This document shows positions 6,413-13,314 of a DNA stretch of 64,000 nucleotides, piece after piece. This DNA is from Cryomorphaceae bacterium (lineage in GTDB: Bacteria; Bacteroidota; Bacteroidia; Flavobacteriales; ECT2AJA-044). Both the position numbers and the translations under genes were made by a program. Below the pieces are notes generated by a model. That model did no database searches, was not told where the DNA came from, and saw nothing but the letters and a program-made list of their open reading frames with translations. The stretch covers positions 868,001 to 932,000 of the forward strand of contig CP059070.1 of NCBI GenBank assembly GCA_017798125.1, written 5' to 3'. Position 1 is the first letter of the stretch. The number at the start of each line of letters is the position of its first letter.

Positions 6413-8803
6413 CTAGATCAGCGCTCCAATCCTGAGCAGGTCAGAGTACACTCCTCGAGCGGTGACTTCCGCTCCAGCCCCAGCTCCCTGAATGATGATG
6501 GGTCGATCTTGGTAAGACGCCGTAAAGATTTCGAAGATTGCATCGGCTCCACGGAGCCCCCCTAAGGCAGAGGAGGTAGGAACCTTTCCTAAGCTCACCC
6601 TTAAAGTACCGCTACCCACATCCAGATCACCAATGTATCGGAGGACTTCGCCCACAGATGTAGAATGACGAAGATCTTCGTAATGGCGATCGAGGAAATC
6701 CCTTTTCTCCAGGAAGGCATCAAAGGACTCTTCAGAGGCCAGTTCTTCGGGGATAAGAGGCTCGATTTGGACATCTTCCAGCTCGGCTTTAATGCCCACT
6801 TCTCTAGCCAAAATGAGCAGTTTCCGGGCTACGTCCATTCCGGAGAGGTCTTCTCGGGGATCGGGTTCGGTATAGCCTCGTTCCTGAGCTTCCAAAAGCA
6901 CCTCCGAGAAAAGACGAGACTCCGCGCAGAACGTGCTGAATAGAAAACTCAGCGATCCTGAGAAGATGCCTCGAATCCGAGTAAGTTCATCCGCGGAATC
7001 GCGTAAGTGCTTCAAGGGGTCGATGACGGGCAAACCCGCCCCGACATTAGTCTCATAAAAGAAGTGACGACCGCACCTTCTCAGAAGAGTGCGCAGTCTA
7101 TCATAGGATTCTTGATCACCTGAATTTCCTTTCTTATTGGAAGCGACCAAATCAAACCCAGACCGAATGATTTCGGGATAAAGGGCGGTGACTTCTTCTG
7201 AAGCGGTATTGTCTGCGACCACCAGGTTTTCGATTCCCGATTGCTTCAGAGTATCCAATACCGAAAGTAAATCACCTTGATGACCATTGGCCCCCTCGAG
7301 ATGCTGACGCCAATCAACCCCGAGCCCTTTTTCATCTACAACGTAGCCCTGACTATCTGCCACTCCAATGACCTGAACGCGTAGAGCTCGGTTCGCTTCT
7401 ACTTTTGCCGAAGTCTCAATGATCTGATCGATGAATGCACCACCGACTAAGCCCTTGCCAATGGCAAAGACATTGAGGGTTTTGATCACACCAAAGACCT
7501 GAGCATGAACCACCTGCATAGCTTTTTGAGCTTTGGCCTTATCTACTACAAGTGAGATGTGTTCTCCACTGATGCTGTTGCTAATCAAGTGCATCCACAC
7601 GCGATTTTTCCTTAGAACTTGAATGGCTTTTTCAAGGGCGTAGTTATGTCGACCGACAATGGCAATGATCACTACCTCGTCTAGAGTTTCGATGGAGGAG
7701 ATATCGCCTGTATTGAGCTCTTCTTCAAACTCGGATTGGAGAACTGACGTGGCCAATGGGGCATTTTTGCGATCAACGACAAAGCCAATTCCGCGCTCAG
7801 AAGACGCTTGAGAAATGATGCGAATACTGATGTCTGAAGCACTCAAGCGAGAAAAGATTCGACCGTCAATCCCAATACGACCATTCAGTCCTTTTCCGGA
7901 AATTTTAATCAGCGAGACATCCTCGATACAGGACACGGCTTTTATGCCTTTTTCGGCGCCGTCTTTATCAATAAGGGTGCCAGCGGCTTGGGGGTCCGAA
8001 GTGTTCTTAATCCGCAGCGGGATTTCACTTTTCATCAAGGGTAGAATCGTTTTGCTGTGGAGAAGATTTACTCCAAAGTTTGACAGTTCGTGGGCCTCTT
8101 TATAACTCATGTGTGCGATGGGTACCGCATCTTCTACCAATCTGGGATCTGCGCTGTAGATGCTGTTGACGTCTGTCCAGTTTTGAACTTCCGAAGCACC
8201 TATGCTCGCCCCAATGACCGTAGCACTGTAATTGGAACCGTTACGTCCCAAGGTGCGAACCCTTCCTTTTTTGTCGCTACCGTAGAACCCTGTGATGACC
8301 GAGATCGCTAAGGGATTTTCAGAGGATAGGGCAGCCGTAATTAGCTCAGACGAAGCCTTCAAGTCCACTTCACCTTCTTCCACCCGAATAAGGTCAGCTG
8401 AGTTCAAAAGTTGGGCGGGTAGGTCATGGGCATCCAGATATGCGGTAATGGTTCGAGCGCTGAGCCACTCACCATAGGACAGGACGCGATCAAAAATGAT
8501 ATCGTCTTCCAATTGAAAATCCCGAACGGTGTACAGCAGTTTTTCGAGCTGTTGAATGTCGGACTGAAGATCAAGGGCAAGTCCAGGAATCTGCTGGCCC
8601 ATCTTGAATTGCTCCAAGACTTCGCTGAAGTCCTTTTGATCAAGAGCCAACTTGTAGAGCTCAATGAGCTGGTCCGTACTTTTTCCACGGGCCGAGACCA
8701 CGAGGGCCACAGACTCCAGGGAGGATTCGCGCTGCACAATATCCAGCAGCGCGGGAAGCTTTTCATTGATAAGCGAGGAACCGCCAAATTTTAAAACCTT
8801 CAT
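6413..8803 (-). CDS. thrA: Bifunctional aspartate kinase / homoserine dehydrogenase
   Basis: Catalyses the first and third steps of the aspartate pathway: phosphorylation of aspartate, and NAD(P)H reduction of aspartate semialdehyde to homoserine. The aspartokinase domain opens with KFGGSSL at residue 4 and includes GFYGSDKKGRVRTLGRNGSN. Two ACT regulatory domains lie at about 300-440. The homoserine dehydrogenase part begins near residue 446 with a GKGLVGG nucleotide-binding loop and carries NKKGN and ETNVGAGLPVIDPLKHLRDS. Its 796 aa is close to E. coli ThrA (about 820). It is the last gene of the riboswitch operon, starting 11 bp after metX. This places homoserine synthesis under the same SAM control as its conversion to homocysteine. 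Confidence 0.96.
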   Translation of the reverse strand: MKVLKFGGSSLINEKLPALLDIVQRESSLESVALVVSARGKSTDQLIELYKLALDQKDFSEVLEQFKMGQQIPGLALDLQSDIQQLEKLLYTVRDFQLEDDIIFDRVLSYGEWLSARTITAYLDAHDLPAQLLNSADLIRVEEGEVDLKASSELITAALSSENPLAISVITGFYGSDKKGRVRTLGRNGSNYSATVIGASIGASEVQNWTDVNSIYSADPRLVEDAVPIAHMSYKEAHELSNFGVNLLHSKTILPLMKSEIPLRIKNTSDPQAAGTLIDKDGAEKGIKAVSCIEDVSLIKISGKGLNGRIGIDGRIFSRLSASDISIRIISQASSERGIGFVVDRKNAPLATSVLQSEFEEELNTGDISSIETLDEVVIIAIVGRHNYALEKAIQVLRKNRVWMHLISNSISGEHISLVVDKAKAQKAMQVVHAQVFGVIKTLNVFAIGKGLVGGAFIDQIIETSAKVEANRALRVQVIGVADSQGYVVDEKGLGVDWRQHLEGANGHQGDLLSVLDTLKQSGIENLVVADNTASEEVTALYPEIIRSGFDLVASNKKGNSGDQESYDRLRTLLRRCGRHFFYETNVGAGLPVIDPLKHLRDSADELTRIRGIFSGSLSFLFSTFCAESRLFSEVLLEAQERGYTEPDPREDLSGMDVARKLLILAREVGIKAELEDVQIEPLIPEELASEESFDAFLEKRDFLDRHYEDLRHSTSVGEVLRYIGDLDVGSGTLRVSLGKVPTSSALGGLRGADAIFEIFTASYQDRPIIIQGAGAGAEVTARGVYSDLLRIGALI

Positions 8804-8814
8804 GATTTTTGGTT

Positions 8815-9795
8815 TTAGGACGCTAAAAAGTCCTGAATAGAATGAGTGAGTTTTTCGGTTTCAATCAAGAACCCATCATGACCGAAGCGCGAGGTGATCT
8901 CGGTGTACTGTCCCTGAGGAATACCTTCAGCCAGTTGCTTTTGCAAATGAGGCGGAATGAGCTTATCGCTTTCTATACCAATGCAAAGCGTTGGGCAGTC
9001 AATTTGGGCTAGGGCTTTCTGAATGCCTCCACGGTCTCTTCCGAGGTTGTGGGTGTCCAAACACCGGTGCAAATAATAATAGGACAGAGCATTGAATCGC
9101 GCCTCTATTTTTTCTCCTTGGTATTGGAGGTAGGAGGCCGCTTTGAAGTTATCCACCCGATCGTCTTCCTCAGACTGCGTTTCGATGAAGGCCTCTGAAG
9201 TACGATAGGTCAGAAGGCCGATGGCACGCGCTGCCTTTAGCCCATCTTGTCCGCCTCCAGCTTGCCCGAAACTGGAATCGGTGGTGAGGGCCATACGTTG
9301 GGCCTCATGGATGGCAATACCCCAAGCGGTTTCCCGAGCAGAACAGGCAATCAGAATGAGGTGATCTATAGTTCCTGAATAGGCTAGGGCAAACTCCAAA
9401 GCCTGACTACCTCCGTAGGACCCGCCAATAGCCACCTTGATCTTTGCGATTCCGAGATGTTCGGCCAGAAGGAGCTGCGAACGAGCAACGTCGCGCACTG
9501 TGAATTTTGGAAAGTCTAGGCCTTCAGGTGCTGTGCTGCCATATGGCGATCCGATTGAGTTGACGCAGACAATGAAGTACTCTTTCGGTGAAAAGAGATC
9601 TCCTTCTCCAAAAAGCCCGGACCACCAGTCCAGCACATCCGAATTGGCGGTTAGGGCATGGAACACCCAAATGACATTATCCCGAGCTTCATTGAGCTCC
9701 CCATAGGTATGATATCCGAGCTGAAGCGAAGAAAACTTACCCCCGAGTTCTAGGGCAAAGACTTCTGACCTATGAAAGTATTGAACAGCTGTCAT
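8815..9795 (-). CDS. metX: Homoserine O-acetyltransferase
   Basis: An alpha/beta-hydrolase-fold enzyme that acetylates homoserine with acetyl-CoA, activating it for sulfur incorporation. The nucleophile elbow GGSYGGSQALEFAL lies near residue 125; most family members have GGSMGG. The conserved SIGSPYGSTAPEG block and the C-terminal FGHDGFLIE, which carries the catalytic His-Asp pair, are present. Its 326 aa is slightly shorter than typical MetX because the lid region is compact. The ATG at 9795 overlaps the stop of the upstream gene by 4 bp (ATGA). An O-succinyltransferase role is possible within this fold, since acyl specificity cannot be read with certainty. Confidence 0.93.
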   Translation of the reverse strand: MTAVQYFHRSEVFALELGGKFSSLQLGYHTYGELNEARDNVIWVFHALTANSDVLDWWSGLFGEGDLFSPKEYFIVCVNSIGSPYGSTAPEGLDFPKFTVRDVARSQLLLAEHLGIAKIKVAIGGSYGGSQALEFALAYSGTIDHLILIACSARETAWGIAIHEAQRMALTTDSSFGQAGGGQDGLKAARAIGLLTYRTSEAFIETQSEEDDRVDNFKAASYLQYQGEKIEARFNALSYYYLHRCLDTHNLGRDRGGIQKALAQIDCPTLCIGIESDKLIPPHLQKQLAEGIPQGQYTEITSRFGHDGFLIETEKLTHSIQDFLAS

Positions 9796-10967
9796 GCCCG
9801 GGATTGCTTTAATGCTTGTTCGACATCTGATAGAATATCGTCCACGTGCTCAAGACCCACGGAGAATCGAATGAAGCCCGGGTCAATACCGGCCGCCCGC
9901 TGTGCTTCTTCAGTTAGCTTACTGTGGGTTGTAGAGCTGGGATGCGTGGCAATGCTCCGTGTATCCCCGAGGTTTGCTGTAAGGGAATGCAGTTTTAAAG
10001 CGTTCAGAAATCGTGCACTTCGCTCGCGCCCCCCTTTCAGAATACACCCCACAAGTCCACCTCCCTGACTCATTTGAGCCTGAGCGATTGCGAGTTGAGG
10101 GTTGTCGGCATGGTGCGGATAGTGCACCTCGACAACATCCGGATGTTGGTCCAAGAAGGCCAACAAGCCTTGAGCGTTTTGGCAATGCCTGTCCATTCGA
10201 AGGGCTAGGGTTTCCAGGCTTTTTGAAAGGACCCAAGCATTGAAAGGAGACAGGGCGGCACCCGTTCTCCTAATGAAATCGTAGCACTGTTGCACCCTTT
10301 TTTCCTCCCCGAGAATGGCTCCTCCCAGGACTCGCCCTTGACCGTCGATGTATTTGGTCGCGGAGTGGAGGACCAAGTGCGCCCCAAATTGAAAGGGCTT
10401 TTGCAAATAGGGTGTAGCAAAACAGTTGTCAACGATGAAGGTGATGTTCTTCGCCGCACAGAGATCCCCTAAAAACTGGAGGTCCGCAATCTTCAAGGTG
10501 GGATTTGCCGGAGTTTCCACAAAGAGGATCTTGGTGTTTTTTCGGATGGCCGATTCGAATCCTAAATTGCTGTCAACTTCTACGAAGGTGCATTCCACGC
10601 CCATCTTAGGCAAGAGAGTTTGTAGGATGTACAGACTGTTTCCAAAGATATTCGAGGCCGCAACGACATGATCTCCGACTTGAAGTAGGGCGGTTAGGGC
10701 AGTGTATACCGCGGCCATTCCCGATGCCGTGGCCACCCCATGATTATAGCCTTCCATAAGGGCGAGTTTTTGGATGAACTCCGTGGTGTTGGGGTTGGAA
10801 AAGCGGGAGTACAGGTTCCCTTCTGCCCCCTGGAACATCTCGGCCCCGTGTTCGGCAGAGTCAAAAGTAAAACTCGAGGTCAGGTATAATGGTGTCGAGT
10901 GCTCTCGGTGCTGAGACTGTCGCGTTTGTGTTCGGACGGCCAACGTCTCAAAGTTTGCTGAACTCAT
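9792..10967 (-). CDS. metZ: PLP-dependent O-acylhomoserine sulfhydrylase / cystathionine synthase (Cys/Met metabolism family)
   Basis: Cytoplasmic fold-type I PLP enzyme that replaces the acyl group of acylhomoserine with sulfide or cysteine on the way to homocysteine. YSRFSNPNT, ATASGMAAV and the lysine motif HSATKYIDGQGRVLGG (Schiff-base Lys near residue 203) are clear. The GQGRVLGG continuation is typical of the MetZ sulfhydrylase branch. The C-terminal substrate loop SLGD-like segment (ANLGDTRSIATHP) and the RFSVGLEH arginine motif are intact. With metX next to it, O-acetylhomoserine is the likely substrate, but gamma-synthase or gamma-lyase activity cannot be excluded. It overlaps osmC upstream and metX downstream by 4 bp each, so all three are translationally coupled. 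Confidence 0.9.
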   Translation of the reverse strand: MSSANFETLAVRTQTRQSQHREHSTPLYLTSSFTFDSAEHGAEMFQGAEGNLYSRFSNPNTTEFIQKLALMEGYNHGVATASGMAAVYTALTALLQVGDHVVAASNIFGNSLYILQTLLPKMGVECTFVEVDSNLGFESAIRKNTKILFVETPANPTLKIADLQFLGDLCAAKNITFIVDNCFATPYLQKPFQFGAHLVLHSATKYIDGQGRVLGGAILGEEKRVQQCYDFIRRTGAALSPFNAWVLSKSLETLALRMDRHCQNAQGLLAFLDQHPDVVEVHYPHHADNPQLAIAQAQMSQGGGLVGCILKGGRERSARFLNALKLHSLTANLGDTRSIATHPSSTTHSKLTEEAQRAAGIDPGFIRFSVGLEHVDDILSDVEQALKQSRA

Positions 10968-11371
10968 AGTAGGGTGAAATGGAAAGAGATTTCAATGGAG
11001 GGAGAAAGGGAGTGGTATACCGAGCAGTATTTCTCCGCGCTTAAATCAATCGCCTTGGCGACTTTCTCTCGGTCGAGGTCTCCCCCAAACTCGAATTCCA
11101 CACGAATGGAGGTAAAGGCATTTGGGGGTTCCGTGGTTCGCTCCCCTTCTGCCGAAGCCTTGAAGGAGGTTACCTCTTGCTTCCTCTTTTTAAGGATGTT
11201 CAGCACATCGATGGACATGCAACCTGCTAGGGACGTGAGCAAGAGCTCCATAGGACGGAAGCCGGCCGCATCCGCTCCGCTGAGGGCCGGACTAGCAACG
11301 ATGTCCAACGGCAAAGCGCCGGAAGGTGTGCTGAATTGAAAGGGCTCGTTTTGGATGATTTCTACCTTCAT
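10964..11371 (-). CDS. OsmC/Ohr family thiol-peroxidase-like protein
   Basis: A small (135 aa) cytoplasmic protein of the OsmC family, whose members reduce organic hydroperoxides with two reactive cysteines. Both are present: SLAGCMSID near residue 50 and EKYCSVYHSL near residue 114, with the usual GGxD-type strand (EFEFGGDLDREKV) between them. It is the first gene after the SAM riboswitch, overlaps metZ by 4 bp, and so is regulated as a methionine-pathway gene. Its role there is unclear; handling of oxidised thiols or sulfur-compound detoxification are guesses. OsmC-like genes beside methionine genes are, as I recall, recurrent in Bacteroidota. Confidence 0.9.
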   Translation of the reverse strand: MKVEIIQNEPFQFSTPSGALPLDIVASPALSGADAAGFRPMELLLTSLAGCMSIDVLNILKKRKQEVTSFKASAEGERTTEPPNAFTSIRVEFEFGGDLDREKVAKAIDLSAEKYCSVYHSLSPSIEISFHFTLL

Positions 11372-11401
11372 TTTCGTTCTGTTTTTAGATCGAGAGTGGT
11401 A

Positions 11402-11445
11402 GAAAAAGGAATAGCCTCTTTCAACAAATAGTCAAAAGAGGCTAT
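11402..11445 (-). terminator. Attenuator hairpin between the SAM riboswitch and osmC
   Basis: On the minus strand ATAGCCTCTTT pairs perfectly with AAAGAGGCTAT (11 bp) around a ~13-nt loop and is followed by TCCTTTTTCT. It lies 12 nt after the aptamer's closing stem and 31 nt before the osmC start, as expected for a transcription-attenuating expression platform. Binding of SAM would favour termination. Confidence 0.82.
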
Positions 11446-11457
11446 GAATGTCTTTTG

Positions 11458-11558
11458 AATTATCTGCACCCGATTGCCGGGTTGGATTTAGCACCTTCTT
11501 GAATTTCAAGGGTTGCTAAGGTTTCTCAGGGCCAGTCCCTCCACCTTTCTCGATAACT
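11458..11558 (-). ncRNA. SAM-I (S-box) riboswitch aptamer
   Basis: Read on the minus strand, the P1 stem AGTTATC/GATAATT closes a classic S-box core. The conserved elements appear in order: ATCGAGAAAGGTGGAGGGA, then GGCCC-TGAGAAACC-TTAGCAACC, a variable P3 hairpin (CTTGAAATTCAAG), AAGGTGCTAAATCC, and a P4 hairpin ACCCGGCAATCGGGTGC ahead of the closing strand. It binds S-adenosylmethionine and represses downstream expression. It is followed by a terminator and the osmC-metZ-metX-thrA operon, which fits its known targets. Confidence 0.95.
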
Positions 11559-11594
11559 ATTTAAAATAACGGTGTCTCCTTTCGAAGACGCTTA

Positions 11595-11602
11595 CAAAGC
11601 TA
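11595..11602 (-). promoter_or_regulatory. Putative -7 box driving the SAM-riboswitch operon
   Basis: On the minus strand TAGCTTTG fits TAnnTTTG exactly and lies about 36 nt upstream of the aptamer. This gives a leader of roughly 215 nt to the osmC start. A TTG that could act as the -33 element is 25 nt further upstream (11628-11630), slightly beyond the usual spacing. Confidence 0.5.
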
Positions 11603-11608
11603 TGACAT

Positions 11609-11634
11609 TTTTTGAAACGCCCTGCGGCAAGGAT
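11609..11634 (-). repeat. Possible decayed dispersed hairpin next to the operon promoter
   Basis: On the minus strand TATCCTTGCCGCAGGGCGTTTC resembles the window's hairpin family: TATC foot, GCC-GCA-GGGC core and the GGGCGTTT tail seen also at 43300 and 61291. The stem is shortened and the loop reads GCA instead of GTA, so membership is uncertain. Confidence 0.3.
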
Positions 11635-11638
11635 ACGC

Positions 11639-13258
11639 TTACTGCACCAATAGCTTCCTATGGGAAACGCGATCACCGCTTCGAACCTCGACGGTGAATA
11701 TTCCGCGGGCTAAGCCATCGAGCCGTAGGCTCAAAGTCTCTTGACTGGTCTGCCCCGTCCAAACACGACGGCCTTCCACATCATATACCGTGATTTCTTT
11801 TTGCCCTACGGGCAGATGCGAGATCGTCACCGCCTCGGAGCTCGGATTCGGGAACAGAGTCCACGTCGCTTCTGCGCGCTCTTCGAATAATCCAATAGTG
11901 CTTTGGCCATAGAGGTAGATCGATCCAGAGCGCTCCATGAAGGCCCCGCCCTGTGCGTCTTCATCGTCTTTCCAGGCGCCCACGACCAAGCCCTGAGAGG
12001 ATATTCCCAAGGTATCAAAGGAGGAAAGAGCTACGGTGCGGCCAAAGTGATCTCCGGCAAAGCGATCCGATGAAATGATCTTTTGACTTTGACTCCACAT
12101 GCCTGTAGCATCTGGGGTATACAAGAATACTGCGCCCCCTGAAGAGTCAATAACGGCTTGACCATTGAGGTCGTCGATATCGCGGAATGCGCCCACGGCA
12201 ATGATTCCAGGGACCACATCTATGGCTTGTCCAAAGCCTTCGCCCCCCTCATAATCACTGCTCACGATTTTCTGCAATTCGATGACGCTGGCCGATCCGT
12301 ACAAGAAGATATAGGCCGTTCCCGTGTAGAGGGGTCCGGTTGAAGTGGCTTCGTCAAAGGCTGAGCCCACGACCAAGGTTCCAAAGGTGCTTTCCACGGC
12401 TACATGAATGCCGAAATAGTCTCCCGTAGCACGGTCTTGTGGGACCAATTTCGAGTACTCGTTCCAGGTGGTTCCATTGAATTCATAGAGATAGGCCGCT
12501 CCGGCAAGGTTCATGAAGTTTCCGCCTGCGGCATCGTTGTCGTGCCACGGTGCACCGACCAGGATAAGGTGGCCTGAAATATCCACATGGTAGCCAAAGC
12601 CGTCCACTGCTGCCCGGTCTGAAGCGACAATTTTTTGCTCGAGGATGTACTGTCCTTGGGCGTTGCGTCGGTAAACGTAGACGGCACCTGCGGCATTCAT
12701 GGAATTTTGACCGTTGGCATCTAAATCTTCTCCGTGGGAGGCAATGACTAGTGCATCGTCAGACATGGAAATGGCGGCCCCGAAGGCGTCTCCTTGGCTT
12801 CGATCCGGACTGACAATTTTTTGACTGATGATCCACGAAGATCCGTTGAAGGTGTAGATGTACACGGCTCCAGCGGCGGCGATGGGGTTGCTTCCCGAGG
12901 CGTCCAACTGGTGCTGGGGCGCGCCAACCGCAGCGTAATCGCCGCTAATGGCAACATCGGTTCCGAAGAAGTCCCGAGTTCCGAGATCGCTCGGTAGGAT
13001 ATAGGGTAAATTAATTACACCGGTCAGGGTCTGTGCGTAGAACTCGACTTGACCCGGGCCCCAGTTGTGCGGAGGTGCGAATTCAAATCGGCCCGATTGC
13101 GGTGCCCCGACGATAAATACGTTCTTATCCGCATCCACGGAGTAGCCAAAGTAGTTTTCGGCTGCTCGGTTGGGCTGGACAATTTTGGATTCGTTTTGGA
13201 ATTGTGCTTGAACGCTGTACGCCAGCAGCACGAGACAAAGGAGTGTGGAGGTTTTCAT
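11639..13258 (-). CDS. FG-GAP repeat T9SS-secreted protein
   Basis: A 539-aa exported protein. The signal peptide is MKTSTLLCLVLLAYSVQAQ. The body is a set of about seven repeats of ~60 aa of the form K-I-V-x-x-D-R-x-x-x-D-x-F-G-x-x-V-x-x-x, followed by a strand such as LVIASHGEDLDANG or LILVGAPWHDNDAAGG and a GAVYLYEF-type strand. This is the pattern of integrin-like FG-GAP propellers that many marine Bacteroidota secrete. A T9SS type A sorting domain occupies the last ~75 residues from LFPNPSSEAVTISHL. Two dispersed hairpins (11716-11732, 11802-11818) fall inside that sorting domain. The binding target is unknown. It lies upstream of, but is unlikely to be cotranscribed with, the riboswitch operon. 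Confidence 0.88.
   Translation of the reverse strand: MKTSTLLCLVLLAYSVQAQFQNESKIVQPNRAAENYFGYSVDADKNVFIVGAPQSGRFEFAPPHNWGPGQVEFYAQTLTGVINLPYILPSDLGTRDFFGTDVAISGDYAAVGAPQHQLDASGSNPIAAAGAVYIYTFNGSSWIISQKIVSPDRSQGDAFGAAISMSDDALVIASHGEDLDANGQNSMNAAGAVYVYRRNAQGQYILEQKIVASDRAAVDGFGYHVDISGHLILVGAPWHDNDAAGGNFMNLAGAAYLYEFNGTTWNEYSKLVPQDRATGDYFGIHVAVESTFGTLVVGSAFDEATSTGPLYTGTAYIFLYGSASVIELQKIVSSDYEGGEGFGQAIDVVPGIIAVGAFRDIDDLNGQAVIDSSGGAVFLYTPDATGMWSQSQKIISSDRFAGDHFGRTVALSSFDTLGISSQGLVVGAWKDDEDAQGGAFMERSGSIYLYGQSTIGLFEERAEATWTLFPNPSSEAVTISHLPVGQKEITVYDVEGRRVWTGQTSQETLSLRLDGLARGIFTVEVRSGDRVSHRKLLVQ
11716..11732 (+). repeat. Dispersed hairpin copy A (CATC-GAGCC-GTA-GGCTC)
   Basis: Perfect 5-bp stem with GTA loop and CATC foot, in the sorting-domain codons of the FG-GAP gene, antisense to it (coding SLRLDG). 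Confidence 0.75.
11802..11818 (-). repeat. Dispersed hairpin copy B (CATC-TGCCC-GTA-GGGCA)
   Basis: Perfect stem with a unique arm sequence, 69 bp from copy A in the same gene but in the opposite orientation (sense, coding HLPVGQ). Confidence 0.7.
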
Positions 13259-13314
13259 GGCAGTTGGTTTTTGTCCTTGTACTCACGGAGAAGAGTGCCA
13301 TGAGGTTGGTTGAC

